From the NCBI GenBank assembly GCA_964448135.1, contig CAYUVH010000039.1:62001-126000 (forward strand): 64,000 nt of DNA. Direction: 5' to 3'. Every line of letters begins with the position of its first letter. Within the stretch, counting starts at the first letter, position 1. The stretch comes from CAYUVH01 sp964448135 (GTDB lineage Bacteria > Verrucomicrobiota > Verrucomicrobiia > Limisphaerales > UBA8199). This document shows positions 8,567 to 17,745 of the stretch, piece after piece. The notes beneath the pieces were generated by a model that did not search any database, had not been told where the DNA came from, and saw only the letters and a list, made by a program, of their open reading frames with translations. A program made the translations under genes and the position numbers.

Positions 8567-9034
8567 TCAAGCCCCGCCATCCATCGCGGCGAGCAGGTGC
8601 ATCTCCATAACGCCCGCCAGCTCCATTTCCAAATACAGGCGGGCTTCCTCCGGAGTCGCTTCATCGGGCTCGAGTTTTGGATCGGGCGACCCAAGCAGAA
8701 CCCAGGAGCCGACGCGGATGTCGTTCAGCACCTGCAACAGCCATTCAATCTCCCCGGCGGTCAGGGTCAAACGAGTGCCGGACTTGGAGGACGCAAAGCG
8801 CGCGGGATCATTGAGCAGGTTTTCCAGTTCCCGGCGGTTCACCTCCCGCTGCTCCCGCACCGCATCCTCCAGCAGCTTTTGGGAGGCCAGACGGTCGGGC
8901 ACTTTATTTGATTTGCTGAGTTGATGGTGCGAAACCGGCATGCGGGGATAGAGCTTCAAAATATCCAGCACGATGCGGCCTTCGCGCGGACCGAAGTCAA
9001 AAACCAGGTGTTCTTTTGAGCGTCTGATTTTCAT
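8567..9034 (-). CDS. DUF2017-like protein, partner gene of clpS
   Basis: A 155-residue, probably soluble, mostly helical protein. The C-terminal half (LTLTAGEIEWLLQVLNDIR, then LLG and a final YLEMELAGVMEMHLL) resembles, from memory, actinobacterial DUF2017 proteins, which also lie directly downstream of clpS. The N-terminal part has FDFGPREGRIVLDILKLYP and a charged helical linker. The ATG overlaps the clpS stop by 4 bases (ATGA), indicating translational coupling. Its role is unknown; the context suggests regulation of ClpS or of N-degron delivery to ClpAP/ClpCP. The family assignment is by eye and needs a profile search. Confidence 0.6.
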   Translation of the reverse strand: MKIRRSKEHLVFDFGPREGRIVLDILKLYPRMPVSHHQLSKSNKVPDRLASQKLLEDAVREQREVNRRELENLLNDPARFASSKSGTRLTLTAGEIEWLLQVLNDIRVGSWVLLGSPDPKLEPDEATPEEARLYLEMELAGVMEMHLLAAMDGGA

Positions 9035-9339
9035 GCTGCCGGTTCCATGGTGGCGTGGAGCGTGTATCGTTGGAGCTGATGGACGTAGGCCTCCGCCTTC
9101 TCCAGGCTCTCCCGCACCAGGAGGCTCTTCCCCTGTTCGTGGACCTGCCGCATATGAAATTCCGCCTTCTTACGCGGCCAGCCGAAGACCTTCTGAAACA
9201 CATGGGTCACGTAGTCCATGTAGTTCACCGGATCATTCCAGCAAATAACCACGAATCCGTGATCGCGTTCCGAGGTCGGATCGTCCTTCGGGAGAACAAT
9301 CGTCCCCGGCTTGATTCCCGGCGTTTCTGTCGCAGGCAT
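9031..9339 (-). CDS. clpS: ATP-dependent Clp protease adaptor ClpS
   Basis: A 102-residue adaptor that binds N-degron substrates and hands them to the Clp AAA+ unfoldase. After a flexible ~30-residue N-terminus it has the ClpS core: VVICWNDPVNYMDYVTHVF, where Asn-Asp is the N-degron pocket, and AEFHMRQVHEQGKSLL, the conserved HxxxVHxxG helix. Length and motif spacing are normal. It is the first gene of the clpS, DUF2017-like, aat, quinone reductase row on the minus strand. Confidence 0.96.
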   Translation of the reverse strand: MPATETPGIKPGTIVLPKDDPTSERDHGFVVICWNDPVNYMDYVTHVFQKVFGWPRKKAEFHMRQVHEQGKSLLVRESLEKAEAYVHQLQRYTLHATMEPAA

Positions 9340-9352
9340 GCTACCAAGATAA

Positions 9353-9369
9353 AGGCGCTTTTCGCGCCT
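9353..9369 (-). terminator. Hairpin after the MetE-like gene (probable terminator)
   Basis: Read on the minus strand: AGGCGC-GAAAA-GCGCCT followed by TTAT. It lies between the MetE-like stop (9397) and the clpS start (9339). A second palindrome, GTCGAGC-G-GCTCGAC at 9370-9384, is directly upstream of it. The T run is short, so efficiency is uncertain. Confidence 0.45.
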
Positions 9370-9396
9370 GTCGAGCGGCTCGACCGGCGGAGCGCA

Positions 9397-10599
9397 TCAC
9401 CGATCCGCCACCTTCGGCACAATATCGGTCTGCAAACGCGGATTTGCGGCACGAACCGGCGTCTCGGGCAGGCCCAGTTCTTTGCGCACGATATTTGTCC
9501 CCTGCGAGATGGACGTCGTTTTGAAAAATGCAATGTCCCGGTTGCAACCCTGCCGGCCGAAACCGCAATCGCTGGAAATGATCAATTGCTCGGGCGCAAT
9601 GTGCTTCAATGCCTGGCGAATGGTCGAGGCCACATCCTCGGCGCCTTCCACTTGCAACCGGCGATGGCTCACCACGCCGATGCAAATCTTCTTCTTGAGC
9701 TGCCCCTTGAACGGCGCGAACAACTCGATTTCCCGAAGATTGCGATCCTTCGTCTCGATGGTCCACACGTCCCCACGACAGGCCTCGAGATAAAGCTGGA
9801 ATGATTCCTTATAGCTGTCGTTCTCGATCACGCGCTGCATGTTGGGATTGCCCCAGCAGGTGTGGATCCACAATTCGACATCGTCGAGCCCCTGCACCTC
9901 GCGGTTATAGCATTCGATCATGAACTTCACATTGTCGTGATCCTTGCCGTAGGTGTTCGCCCAGAAATGCAGCGTTGGTTCCTCAATTTGAATGCACTTG
10001 CAACCTGCGTCCCGCAACGCGAGCAATTCCTTGTTCATCGCCACCGCCATGTCCCAAATGACTTCGCGCTGGTCCTTGTACTTCTTGGTATGCAGATCGA
10101 GGAACAGTCCCATCACCTGCGAGCAGCACGTACCGAAACGCACCGGCTTGTCCGCGCGCGCCTGCGCCATGCGCCAGATCTTCGCGTAGTCGAGCGGGCG
10201 GTGTTCGATCTTGTCCACCACGCGCGGCCAGCGCCAGCCCGTGTAGATTTCATTCAACAGCGTGCCTGGCGGATAACGCAGCCAGGGCGAACGTGTCTGC
10301 TCCGATTGAAGATAGTCGCCCTCAAATCCCGCCCAGCGTTGCAACGGATAATGATGCCACGAACGGCCCGCCATATCGTCGTCGCAATGCAAATCCCCGT
10401 GCGTCAAAATATCAATGCCCGCGCGGTCCTGGTCACTTAACACCGTGGACAACGCATCGCCAAAACGCTCGCGGTATCGCGTATCCATCATGCAGGTGTC
10501 GAGCGGTTTTCCCATCATGCTCATGTCGAACCACCGCGGGCGCGGCCAGGAACCGGTGATCGTGCAGGGTAGAATCTGATTGGCGGTTACAGTTAGCAT
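9397..10599 (-). CDS. Short cobalamin-independent methionine synthase (MetE) family methyltransferase
   Basis: A 400-residue protein matching only the C-terminal catalytic barrel of MetE (full-length MetE is about 750 residues). It has TGSWPRPRWFD near the N-terminus, IQIEEPTLHF (family DEP-type motif), and the zinc ligands His246 and Cys248 in WIHTCWG and Cys345 in SSDCGFG. The start at 10599 (MLTVTANQ) is preferred because 30 extra upstream residues look unrelated. It lacks the N-terminal folate-side domain, so the methyl donor may not be folate. Short core-type MetE proteins are known, some reported to use methylated corrinoids. Homocysteine or another thiol is the likely acceptor. Confidence 0.8.
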   Translation of the reverse strand: MLTVTANQILPCTITGSWPRPRWFDMSMMGKPLDTCMMDTRYRERFGDALSTVLSDQDRAGIDILTHGDLHCDDDMAGRSWHHYPLQRWAGFEGDYLQSEQTRSPWLRYPPGTLLNEIYTGWRWPRVVDKIEHRPLDYAKIWRMAQARADKPVRFGTCCSQVMGLFLDLHTKKYKDQREVIWDMAVAMNKELLALRDAGCKCIQIEEPTLHFWANTYGKDHDNVKFMIECYNREVQGLDDVELWIHTCWGNPNMQRVIENDSYKESFQLYLEACRGDVWTIETKDRNLREIELFAPFKGQLKKKICIGVVSHRRLQVEGAEDVASTIRQALKHIAPEQLIISSDCGFGRQGCNRDIAFFKTTSISQGTNIVRKELGLPETPVRAANPRLQTDIVPKVADR

Positions 10600-11033
10600 G
10601 GCGCAATTCTTAGCGGAACCAAATCGCTTGGCAAGCGGTTCAACGCGCCTGGCCCCGACCTGATGTATAAGGACAGCAAACCACCACAATTAATTGTGGA
10701 AACGGATTTTTCATGCAAAATGCGGATTCGTCCGTACTTATACGGCCATCATTTTACCCCTGATTTCATTGGGTGAAATGAGGGTCGGTCCCAACCATTT
10801 TTTGCTTCAATTCCTTGACCTACGCGTTGAGTGAAGCAATACTCTTCCTCGACAAGCGCGGTAACCATGACAAGCGGATAGATTCATTTCCCCATCAGGC
10901 GGTGGAGAAAATCGAGTCCGAAAACAGAAACAAGTTTTAGATCGCTCATGCTCTAGTGGCATGAGTGCCAAAGGGCGTTTTGGCATTCACTGTGGCGCAG
11001 GGGATTAGCGATGCCGAAACGAGCTGGAAAAGT
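10600..11033. other. Non-coding spacer between divergent genes, with inverted repeats
   Basis: AT-richer than its surroundings. TTGCTTCA (10802-10809) and TGAAGCAA (10832-10839) form perfect 8-base arms around a 22-base loop, preceded by a T run. A smaller hairpin, CCGTA-CTTA-TACGG, lies just before. Both could serve the divergent promoters of the MetE-like and LamG genes. No ORF with coding character was seen. Confidence 0.4.
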
Positions 11034-14000
11034 ATGATCAGATCAGAAGCCTCAAGGAGTGTTCGTCTCCAAAGTTGTTCCCACCCTCTCATTCAACTCT
11101 ATGCGGTTTTAGCTCTGCTCTTCGCAGCCGCTTCCGTATTCCAAACCTCCGCGGCAAGCTGCCAGACGGCGCCGACGGGAATCATCGGCTGGTGGGCGGG
11201 CGATGGAAACGCCAACGACATCGCCGGTACCTACAACGGCACACTGGTCGGCGGAGCCACCGCCACCGCCGCTGGTCAGGTGGGGCAGGCTTTCACTTTC
11301 GACGGCACGAATGGGTACGTGCAAATTCCCGACAACGCGGCGCTCAAGCCCGCGAACCTGACGATCGAGGCCTGGGTGCGATTCAGCGGCCTGGACTCCG
11401 CCGGCAATGCCGGCGCGGGACAGCAATACATCGTCTTCAAGCAAAACACCCGCAGCGGATTCTTCGAAGGCTACGCGCTGACGAAGACCCGGGTCTCCGG
11501 TTCGGATCGTTTTGACTTCCAGGTTTCCTCTTCGGCCGGTGCGGCCGCGGAAGTCACTTCGACCACCGCCATCACTGTGGGCACTTGGTATCACGTGGCC
11601 GCCGTGCGCGGTCCCTCAACCATTCAGCTCTATGTGAACGGCGCGCTCCAGGCTTCCGCAGCGGTGAGTTTCGCTCAGGACTACGGCACACAGCCGCTCT
11701 TCCTCGGCACCTCCGGCCAATCCTACTGGGATCGTAAGTTCAAGGGCACCCTCGATGAAGTTTCGCTCTACAATCGCGCGCTGACGTCGAACGAAGTCGC
11801 CGCCATCTACGTGGCGGGCGCGGCGGGCAAATGCAAGACTACCGGGGGCATCACCATCGGCACCCAGCCGCAAAGCCAGACGGTCGCTGTGGGCGCCAAT
11901 GTCAATTTCACCGTCGCCGCTTCGGGTCCGCCGACGCTTGGTTACCAGTGGCAGTATAATGGCGCGTTCATCCCCGGCCAGACCGGCACCAGCCTCGCGC
12001 TGTCGAATGTCCAACTGGGCGACGCGGGTAATTACACCGCCGTCGTCTCGAACAGCACCGCGTCGGTAACCAGCAGCGTCGCCGTGCTCACGGTGATGAA
12101 CCCGCCGCAGATCACGAGCGATCCGCAAAGCTCCACCAATGCCGCCGGCACCTCGGTGGGTTTCACCAGCACCGCCAGCGGGAGTGCGCCGCTCGGTTAC
12201 CAATGGCGCCTCAATGGCACCGCGCTTTCCAACGGCGGCCGCATCAGCGGCGCCACCTCCACTGCTGTCAGCATCACCGGCCTGACTTTGGCCGACTCGG
12301 GCAACTACACGCTCATTGCCAGCAACGCCGTCGGCCAAGCCACCAGCGCGGTCGCCACGCTCACCGTGCTCGTTGGGCCTTCCGTTACCGTTTCACCCGC
12401 CGGCCAGAGTGTCCTCGCGGGAGCCAACGTCGGTTTCACGGCGAACGCCTCCGGCACTGCGCCGCTCAGCTACTTGTGGACCTTTAATGGCGGGCCCTTG
12501 TCTGATGGCGGCCAGGTCAGCGGTGCGTCCAGCTCGGCGCTCTCGCTGAACAACGTGCAATCCGGCAATCAAGGCAACTATCAGGTCATCGTCGGCAACA
12601 GCGTCGGCAGCGTGACCAGCTCCGTCGCCACCCTGACCGTGAACCAGCCCGGCAGCTGCTCCCCGCCGCCTTCGGGCATCCTCGGTTGGTGGCCCGCTGA
12701 CGGCGATGCCACGACCCTCGTCGGCACCAACAACGGTCTGTTGGTTGGCGGCGCCTCGGCGACCGCGGCTGGCGAAGTCGGCCAGACCTTCACCTTCGAC
12801 GGAACAAACGCTTACGTGCAGATTCCGGATTCGACCGCGTTCCGCCCCACCAATCTAACGGTCGAAGCGTGGGTGAGGTTCAGCGGTCTTGATTCGGCGG
12901 GTAACGCCCAGGCCGGCCAGCAATACATCATTTTCCGCCAGAACACCCGCAACAGCTTCTTCGAAGGCTTTGCGCTCACGAAGACCCGCGTCTCCGGCGC
13001 GGACTACTTCACCTTCCAGGTTTCCTCCTCGGCGGGGGCGACGGTCGCGGTCAACTCGACCACCGCCATCAGCGCCGGGGTCTGGTATCATGTGGCCGGC
13101 GTCCGCGGGCCGAGCACGTTGCAAATCTACGTGAACGGCCAGCTCCAGAATCAGGCGTCGGTCACCTTCGCGCAGGATTACGGGAGCAATCCTTTGTTCC
13201 TCGGCACCTCGGGCTATGCCTCCTGGGATCGCAAGTTCAAGGGCAACCTCGATGAAGTGACCTTTTACAAGCGCGACCTCAACGCTTCCGAAATCAACGC
13301 GATCTACACCGCGGGCAACGGCGGAAAGTGCAAAGTCTCGAGCGGCCTGGCCATCAATTCCCAGCCGCAAAGCCAGAGCGTCATCGTCAACAGCAACGCA
13401 CTCTTTACCGTCGGAGTCACGGGCGTGGCGCCGTTCAGCTATCAATGGTACTTCGGCAGCACGCCGCTCTCGAACGGCGGCAGCATCGGCGGAGCCACCA
13501 GTTCCGCGCTGAGCATCACCGGCGTCCAGCCTGGCGACCAGGGCAACTACTCGGTCGTCGTCACGAACTCCACCGGCTCCGTCACCAGCTCCGTCGCCGT
13601 TCTCACCGTCACACCGGCGCCCGTGGCGCCGAACATCACCGTTGACCCGGTGAGCCAGACCGTCAAGGCAGGCACCAACGTGACCTTCACCGTCACCGCC
13701 ACCGGCACGGCCCCGCTCAGTTATCGCTGGTGGAAGAATACCTCGGCCCTCAGCAACGGCGGCAACGTATCCGGCGCGACCAGTTCCGCCCTCGCCCTGT
13801 CGAGCGTCACGGCAGCCGACGCCGCGAATTATTTTGCGGTCGTCACCAACGCCGCCGGCGGCGCCACCAGCCAGGTGGCCTCGCTGACAGTGAACATCCC
13901 GCCGTCCATCACCACGCCGCCTACGGGCGTGAACGGTACGGCCGGCGGCAGCGCCAGCTTCACGGCGGCAGCGACTGGCACCGCCCCGCTCGGTTACCAA

Positions 14001-15116
14001 TGGTATTTCAACGGCAACCCGCTCGCGAATGGCGGCCAGTTCAGCGGTGTCACCACCACCAATCTGACCATCACTGGTCTCACCACCGGCAACGGCGGCA
14101 ACTACTCGGTCACGGTCAGCAACCTGGCCGGCACGGCCAGCGCCTCGGCGGTGCTGGCGTTCCCGGGAGGTTGCATTGCACCGCCCTCCGGCCTCGTCGG
14201 CTGGTGGCCGGGTGAGGGCAACGCCAACGACATCATCGGCGGCAACAACGGCACCCTGCAAGGCGGAGCCATCGCCACCACGCCGGGTTACGTCGGCAAC
14301 AACGCCTTCCTCTTCAACGGCACGAGCAGCTACGTGAGCATTCCGGATTCCCCGGTGTTCCACCCCGCCCAGCTCACCGTCGAATGCTGGGTCCGGTTCG
14401 ATGCCTATCAAACTCCGGGCACCAGCCTGTATCCTTATCAGCAATATTGCGTGTTCAAGCAAACCTCGCAGACCTACGAGTTCGAAGGTTTCGCCCTCAC
14501 CAAGGACAACGACCCGCAGGGCAACGTCATCCTCTGGGAAGTCGCTTCGGCCTCGCACGTCTTGGTGCGCATTGACTCGGTAAACACCGTGGTGACGGGC
14601 ACCTGGTATCACTTGGCGGGCGTTCGCGGGCCAGACTACGTGAAGCTCTACCTGAACGGCCACCTTGAGGCTCAGGCGAGCGTCAACTTCCCTCAGGATT
14701 ACGGCACTTTGCCGCTCTACTTCGGCACGTCGGGCCAATCCTACTATGATCGCAAACTCCAGGGCGCGTTGGATGAGGTGTCCCTCTACAACCGGCCGTT
14801 GACCGACGCGGAAGTCCTCGCCATCTATCAGGCCGGCCGCGGCGGCAAATGCCGACCGGTCGCCCCGGGCGCGGTCCAGTCGCCGGCGGCGGTGGTGGAA
14901 AGCCTCAGCATTCTGCCCCCGTTCATGAAAAACGGCAACCTGAACTTCACCGTGGTCGGCCCCTCCGGTCGCGGCTGCACAGTGGAAGCTTCCACCGACA
15001 TGAACACGTGGACTGAGACCAGCACGATGACCCTGACGGACGGCGCTGCGGCGTTCGCCCAACCGATCTCCGGAGACTTCAAGTTCTACCGGGCAAAATT
15101 GGTACCGCAGCAGTAA
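11034..15116 (+). CDS. Large secreted LamG / Ig-like modular protein
   Basis: About 1360 residues with an N-terminal signal sequence (IQLYAVLALLFAAASVFQTSAAS). The order is LamG, three Ig-like, LamG, three Ig-like, LamG, then a ~60-residue C-terminal domain. Each LamG module starts with GxxGWWxxxG and ends with LDEVxxYNR...GGKC, with shared blocks such as FEGFALTK, WYHVAGVRGP and FLGTSG. Ig modules share APLGYQW and GNYTVVVSN-type motifs. It is probably a cell-surface or extracellular carbohydrate-binding or adhesion protein; no catalytic domain was seen. The start at 11034 is chosen to give a normal signal peptide; an in-frame ATG at 10965 would add 23 residues. A strong terminator follows. 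Confidence 0.82.
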   Translation: MIRSEASRSVRLQSCSHPLIQLYAVLALLFAAASVFQTSAASCQTAPTGIIGWWAGDGNANDIAGTYNGTLVGGATATAAGQVGQAFTFDGTNGYVQIPDNAALKPANLTIEAWVRFSGLDSAGNAGAGQQYIVFKQNTRSGFFEGYALTKTRVSGSDRFDFQVSSSAGAAAEVTSTTAITVGTWYHVAAVRGPSTIQLYVNGALQASAAVSFAQDYGTQPLFLGTSGQSYWDRKFKGTLDEVSLYNRALTSNEVAAIYVAGAAGKCKTTGGITIGTQPQSQTVAVGANVNFTVAASGPPTLGYQWQYNGAFIPGQTGTSLALSNVQLGDAGNYTAVVSNSTASVTSSVAVLTVMNPPQITSDPQSSTNAAGTSVGFTSTASGSAPLGYQWRLNGTALSNGGRISGATSTAVSITGLTLADSGNYTLIASNAVGQATSAVATLTVLVGPSVTVSPAGQSVLAGANVGFTANASGTAPLSYLWTFNGGPLSDGGQVSGASSSALSLNNVQSGNQGNYQVIVGNSVGSVTSSVATLTVNQPGSCSPPPSGILGWWPADGDATTLVGTNNGLLVGGASATAAGEVGQTFTFDGTNAYVQIPDSTAFRPTNLTVEAWVRFSGLDSAGNAQAGQQYIIFRQNTRNSFFEGFALTKTRVSGADYFTFQVSSSAGATVAVNSTTAISAGVWYHVAGVRGPSTLQIYVNGQLQNQASVTFAQDYGSNPLFLGTSGYASWDRKFKGNLDEVTFYKRDLNASEINAIYTAGNGGKCKVSSGLAINSQPQSQSVIVNSNALFTVGVTGVAPFSYQWYFGSTPLSNGGSIGGATSSALSITGVQPGDQGNYSVVVTNSTGSVTSSVAVLTVTPAPVAPNITVDPVSQTVKAGTNVTFTVTATGTAPLSYRWWKNTSALSNGGNVSGATSSALALSSVTAADAANYFAVVTNAAGGATSQVASLTVNIPPSITTPPTGVNGTAGGSASFTAAATGTAPLGYQWYFNGNPLANGGQFSGVTTTNLTITGLTTGNGGNYSVTVSNLAGTASASAVLAFPGGCIAPPSGLVGWWPGEGNANDIIGGNNGTLQGGAIATTPGYVGNNAFLFNGTSSYVSIPDSPVFHPAQLTVECWVRFDAYQTPGTSLYPYQQYCVFKQTSQTYEFEGFALTKDNDPQGNVILWEVASASHVLVRIDSVNTVVTGTWYHLAGVRGPDYVKLYLNGHLEAQASVNFPQDYGTLPLYFGTSGQSYYDRKLQGALDEVSLYNRPLTDAEVLAIYQAGRGGKCRPVAPGAVQSPAAVVESLSILPPFMKNGNLNFTVVGPSGRGCTVEASTDMNTWTETSTMTLTDGAAAFAQPISGDFKFYRAKLVPQQ
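11160..14865 (+). repeat. Internal LamG module repeats (three copies)
   Basis: LamG-coding units at about 11160-11840, 12655-13335 and 14170-14855, each ~680 bases with starts ~1.5 kb apart. Copies 1 and 2 are the most alike at DNA level (for example the GGAACAAACGCTTACGTGCA region against its counterpart). Copy 3 is more diverged and has a small insertion in the QTPGTSLYPYQQY region. Confidence 0.75.
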
Positions 15117-15139
15117 ATCAGTTCAGTTCTCTCACGCGA

Positions 15140-15179
15140 ACGGCGCGCCGGGTGGTCTCCGGCGCGCCGTCGCCTTTTT
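15140..15179 (+). terminator. Strong rho-independent terminator
   Basis: ACGGCGCGCCGG (15140-15151) and CCGGCGCGCCGT (15159-15170) form a perfect 12-base G+C stem with a 7-base loop. TTTTT follows at 15175-15179. It lies 24 bases after the LamG gene stop and before the convergent heparinase-like gene. Confidence 0.85.
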
Positions 15180-15216
15180 GACTTCAATCGTGGTGGCGGG
15201 CGTCCCGGCGGCCCGT

Positions 15217-17163
15217 CTACTTCCGGGCGCTGCGCTTCTTGGCCGCGCTCGCCTTTCCTTCCGCCTCCGGTGTAACCGTCAGCGTCACCTTCGCCTCCCG
15301 AACCGGCGCCTCCAGCGCAATACCCAGCCGTAAAGGCTTCGTCGGCATCGGCACATTTTCCTGGATGCGTTCGGCGTTGATCTTGAAAGCCTTCCCCCCC
15401 GCATCAATCTTCACCCGCGCCGAGCTGCCATGATCCGTGATTCGCAATTCATCGGCTCCAATCTGCTCCCAATCGCCCCACGTGATCAGCGCACTCTCAA
15501 AAGTCTGCGCCTCGCTGAAAGCCACCTCGTCTCGTATAACCAGCTCGCCGGCTCCATCGCGACGAAAAACAAAAGTGCGATTCAGCTTCTGCAACTGCGG
15601 CACCTCGTACGCCGATTTGATGTCCAACGAGAGCGTGTCCGCCGGCTCGGTAAAATCCGTCTTCAACACCACCGCGTGCGCCGCTGCCCCGGTCCGCTGC
15701 AACTTTCCGGCCACCACGGGGACCGCATGTCCAAAGGAATTAAGCACCTTGCTGTCATAACGCTGCGGACTGAACGTCCGCTTGGTGTAAACCTCCCCGC
15801 CCGGATCGCAGATCACCATCTCGCGACCCAGCACCACGCTGAAGCTGCCCACGTCGTTGTGATTGTGGTGCTCGGCATTGTTGCCGCCCTTGAGGACGGC
15901 TGCGAAAGCGTTGGTGCTTCCCACCGCGGGCCGGCAAATCAGCACTCCCCCGTCCTTGAACCACGTCCGCAACGGCGACGGTGTCGGGACCTTCTCATGC
16001 GAAATCACCGGCAATGGCGAAGGCAAAAAGGAAAACAGCACCGTGGACGGCAGCTCTCCCATGGGCCGCACGAACTCCGCTCCGTGCCCCGCCGCCAGGT
16101 CCATCCCCAAACGTTCGCCGATGAAGCGCACATACTCCGTGGCCGGCCGCGTGCCCGGATGACAATCGGCGATGCTCGGACAGAGGCCGTTGATGATCTG
16201 GTCACGCTCCGGAAACAGCGCCGGCTCGAGCGCCAATGGATCGGCCAGCATGTCAATTTTTCCGCCCGTCGATTGGCGGATCGTTTCGCCCAGTTGCAGG
16301 AAATTCCCAAAACCATAGTTCCAATATCCCAGTCCCTCGCTGCAGTAGCCGTCCGGCGTGAACCCCTTCAGAAAGGTCCGGAGGTAATGTTGCGCCGCCG
16401 CGATGTAAAGCGCGCGATCCTCCCGCGATTCTTCCAACGCCAGGGCCGCGCCCACCACGCCCGCGTGACACACCGCATTCCAGTTGTGGTCCGCCTTCGT
16501 CCAATGAATCTCCTTGCGCTTCCCCTCCACCGCGTCGCGATACGGCCGCAGCACACGCCGTTCAACTTCGTCGTGAATAAGTTTTCGGGTGGCCGCATCC
16601 AGCTTGCTGCCCAGCAGCCAGTCCGCCGTCGCCAGTTGCCACGCCACGGCGGTCGCCCGCAAATCCATATCCATCGTCTTGCCGTTAAAGACCGCGAGGC
16701 TGCCGTCGTGCGCCGGCATGGTCCATGATTTCTCCCGGCAGATGCCGGCCACGGTTTCCTGGAGCGGCACGATGAAGCGCCCCTTGTTCTCCAGGCATTC
16801 CGCCAGCGCAAAGCTCGTGACTCGCCGCGTCCACGCATTCTGCGCCTGCTGGCCGTGATCGCGATTCCCCGTGCGCGAGTAATCCAGGTAAAGATCGTCG
16901 GTCACCTCCGGCGGTTGCGTCCTCGCCAGGGACTCGGCCTCGCCGACGATGCCCTTGAAATTCCCTGTCGCCGCCACCCGCTCCCACGCTGCGCGGTCAG
17001 TGACTGGCGCTCCCACGCCCAGCGGCTTCGCCGGCAGCATCTCCGCAATTCGTTTCACGTCCGCGGAATCCACGATCGTCGCGGCCTGCATGGACATCGC
17101 GAACAACACTCCGGCCGCTACCGCCAACGTTCTTCCAAAATAAGGCATAGGTGATGATGGCAA
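15217..17163 (-). CDS. Secreted heparinase II/III-like family protein
   Basis: 648 residues with a signal peptide (YFGRTLAVAAGVLFAMSMQAA). The N-terminal half is an alpha/alpha-barrel-like helical domain with DHNWNAVCHAGVVGAALAL and EGLGYWNYGFGNF, as seen in heparinase II/III and alginate lyase folds. The C-terminal half is beta-rich and starts with the family motif GGNNAEHHNHNDVGSFSV. Such proteins usually cleave uronic acid-containing polysaccharides in the periplasm or outside the cell; the substrate is unknown. A Lys/Ala/Arg tail (ASAAKKRSARK) ends the protein. It converges on the LamG gene, separated by a terminator. An ATG at 17148 is an alternative start. Confidence 0.82.
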   Translation of the reverse strand: MPSSPMPYFGRTLAVAAGVLFAMSMQAATIVDSADVKRIAEMLPAKPLGVGAPVTDRAAWERVAATGNFKGIVGEAESLARTQPPEVTDDLYLDYSRTGNRDHGQQAQNAWTRRVTSFALAECLENKGRFIVPLQETVAGICREKSWTMPAHDGSLAVFNGKTMDMDLRATAVAWQLATADWLLGSKLDAATRKLIHDEVERRVLRPYRDAVEGKRKEIHWTKADHNWNAVCHAGVVGAALALEESREDRALYIAAAQHYLRTFLKGFTPDGYCSEGLGYWNYGFGNFLQLGETIRQSTGGKIDMLADPLALEPALFPERDQIINGLCPSIADCHPGTRPATEYVRFIGERLGMDLAAGHGAEFVRPMGELPSTVLFSFLPSPLPVISHEKVPTPSPLRTWFKDGGVLICRPAVGSTNAFAAVLKGGNNAEHHNHNDVGSFSVVLGREMVICDPGGEVYTKRTFSPQRYDSKVLNSFGHAVPVVAGKLQRTGAAAHAVVLKTDFTEPADTLSLDIKSAYEVPQLQKLNRTFVFRRDGAGELVIRDEVAFSEAQTFESALITWGDWEQIGADELRITDHGSSARVKIDAGGKAFKINAERIQENVPMPTKPLRLGIALEAPVREAKVTLTVTPEAEGKASAAKKRSARK

Positions 17164-17439
17164 CCCCCCAACCGATTGGGAAGCGTTGCAATTGTCAGAC
17201 GCGACAATTCCTCACCGCATTCATGCCGCGCTTCATTCCCCGCGCCGCATTTCACCAAGCCACCACGAGTCCTTCCTTCAAATTTCAAATCCCAAAGTTG
17301 AAATCCTGCTTTTCGAGCCCACGTGCTTTCCCCTTCTTGCCCCTCCCAAAAGCAATTAATGGAGTGGACGTTGCCCGGCCAATCGTTTCATTCTACCCAT
17401 GCAGCGGGAAATCATTGTTCCAAAACCAAACCGAATACC

Positions 17440-17745
17440 ATGAAAGTCCTACTCACATTCAAATTCCCCCTTCATCCCTTCAATGATCTCGTCAAGGCGG
17501 GCACCGCCGGCCAGAAAATGAAGGCGTGCCTGGAGGCCACGAAACCCGAGGCGGCCTACTTCACCGACACCGACGGCTTGCGCTGCGCGATCCTGATCGT
17601 GGAACTGCCGGAAGCCTCCAAAATCCCCGCCCTCGTCGAACCGTGGTTTCTCACCTTCGACGCGCAGGTGTGCGTCAAAATCCTCATGACCGCCGAGGAC
17701 CTCGCCAAAGCCGGCCTGGATGAGATCGGCAAGAAGTGGAAGTAG
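17440..17745 (+). CDS. DUF3303-like small protein
   Basis: A 101-residue soluble protein starting MKVLLTFKFP with an alpha/beta pattern resembling a dimeric alpha-beta barrel fold. The end, VEPWFLTFDAQVCVKILMTAEDLAKAG, resembles the DUF3303 family as I recall it. The function is unknown; related entries have sometimes been mislabelled pantothenate synthetase. The ATG at 17440 is chosen because the longer frame from 17323 adds a low-quality N-terminus. It is divergent from the heparinase-like gene across a 276-base AT-richer spacer in which nothing else was seen. Confidence 0.65.
   Translation: MKVLLTFKFPLHPFNDLVKAGTAGQKMKACLEATKPEAAYFTDTDGLRCAILIVELPEASKIPALVEPWFLTFDAQVCVKILMTAEDLAKAGLDEIGKKWK

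Noticed and set aside
12855..15062. 735-codon minus-strand ORF opposite the LamG gene
   Set aside because: Shadow of repeated G+C-rich coding sequence on the plus strand; no signal peptide or family resemblance.
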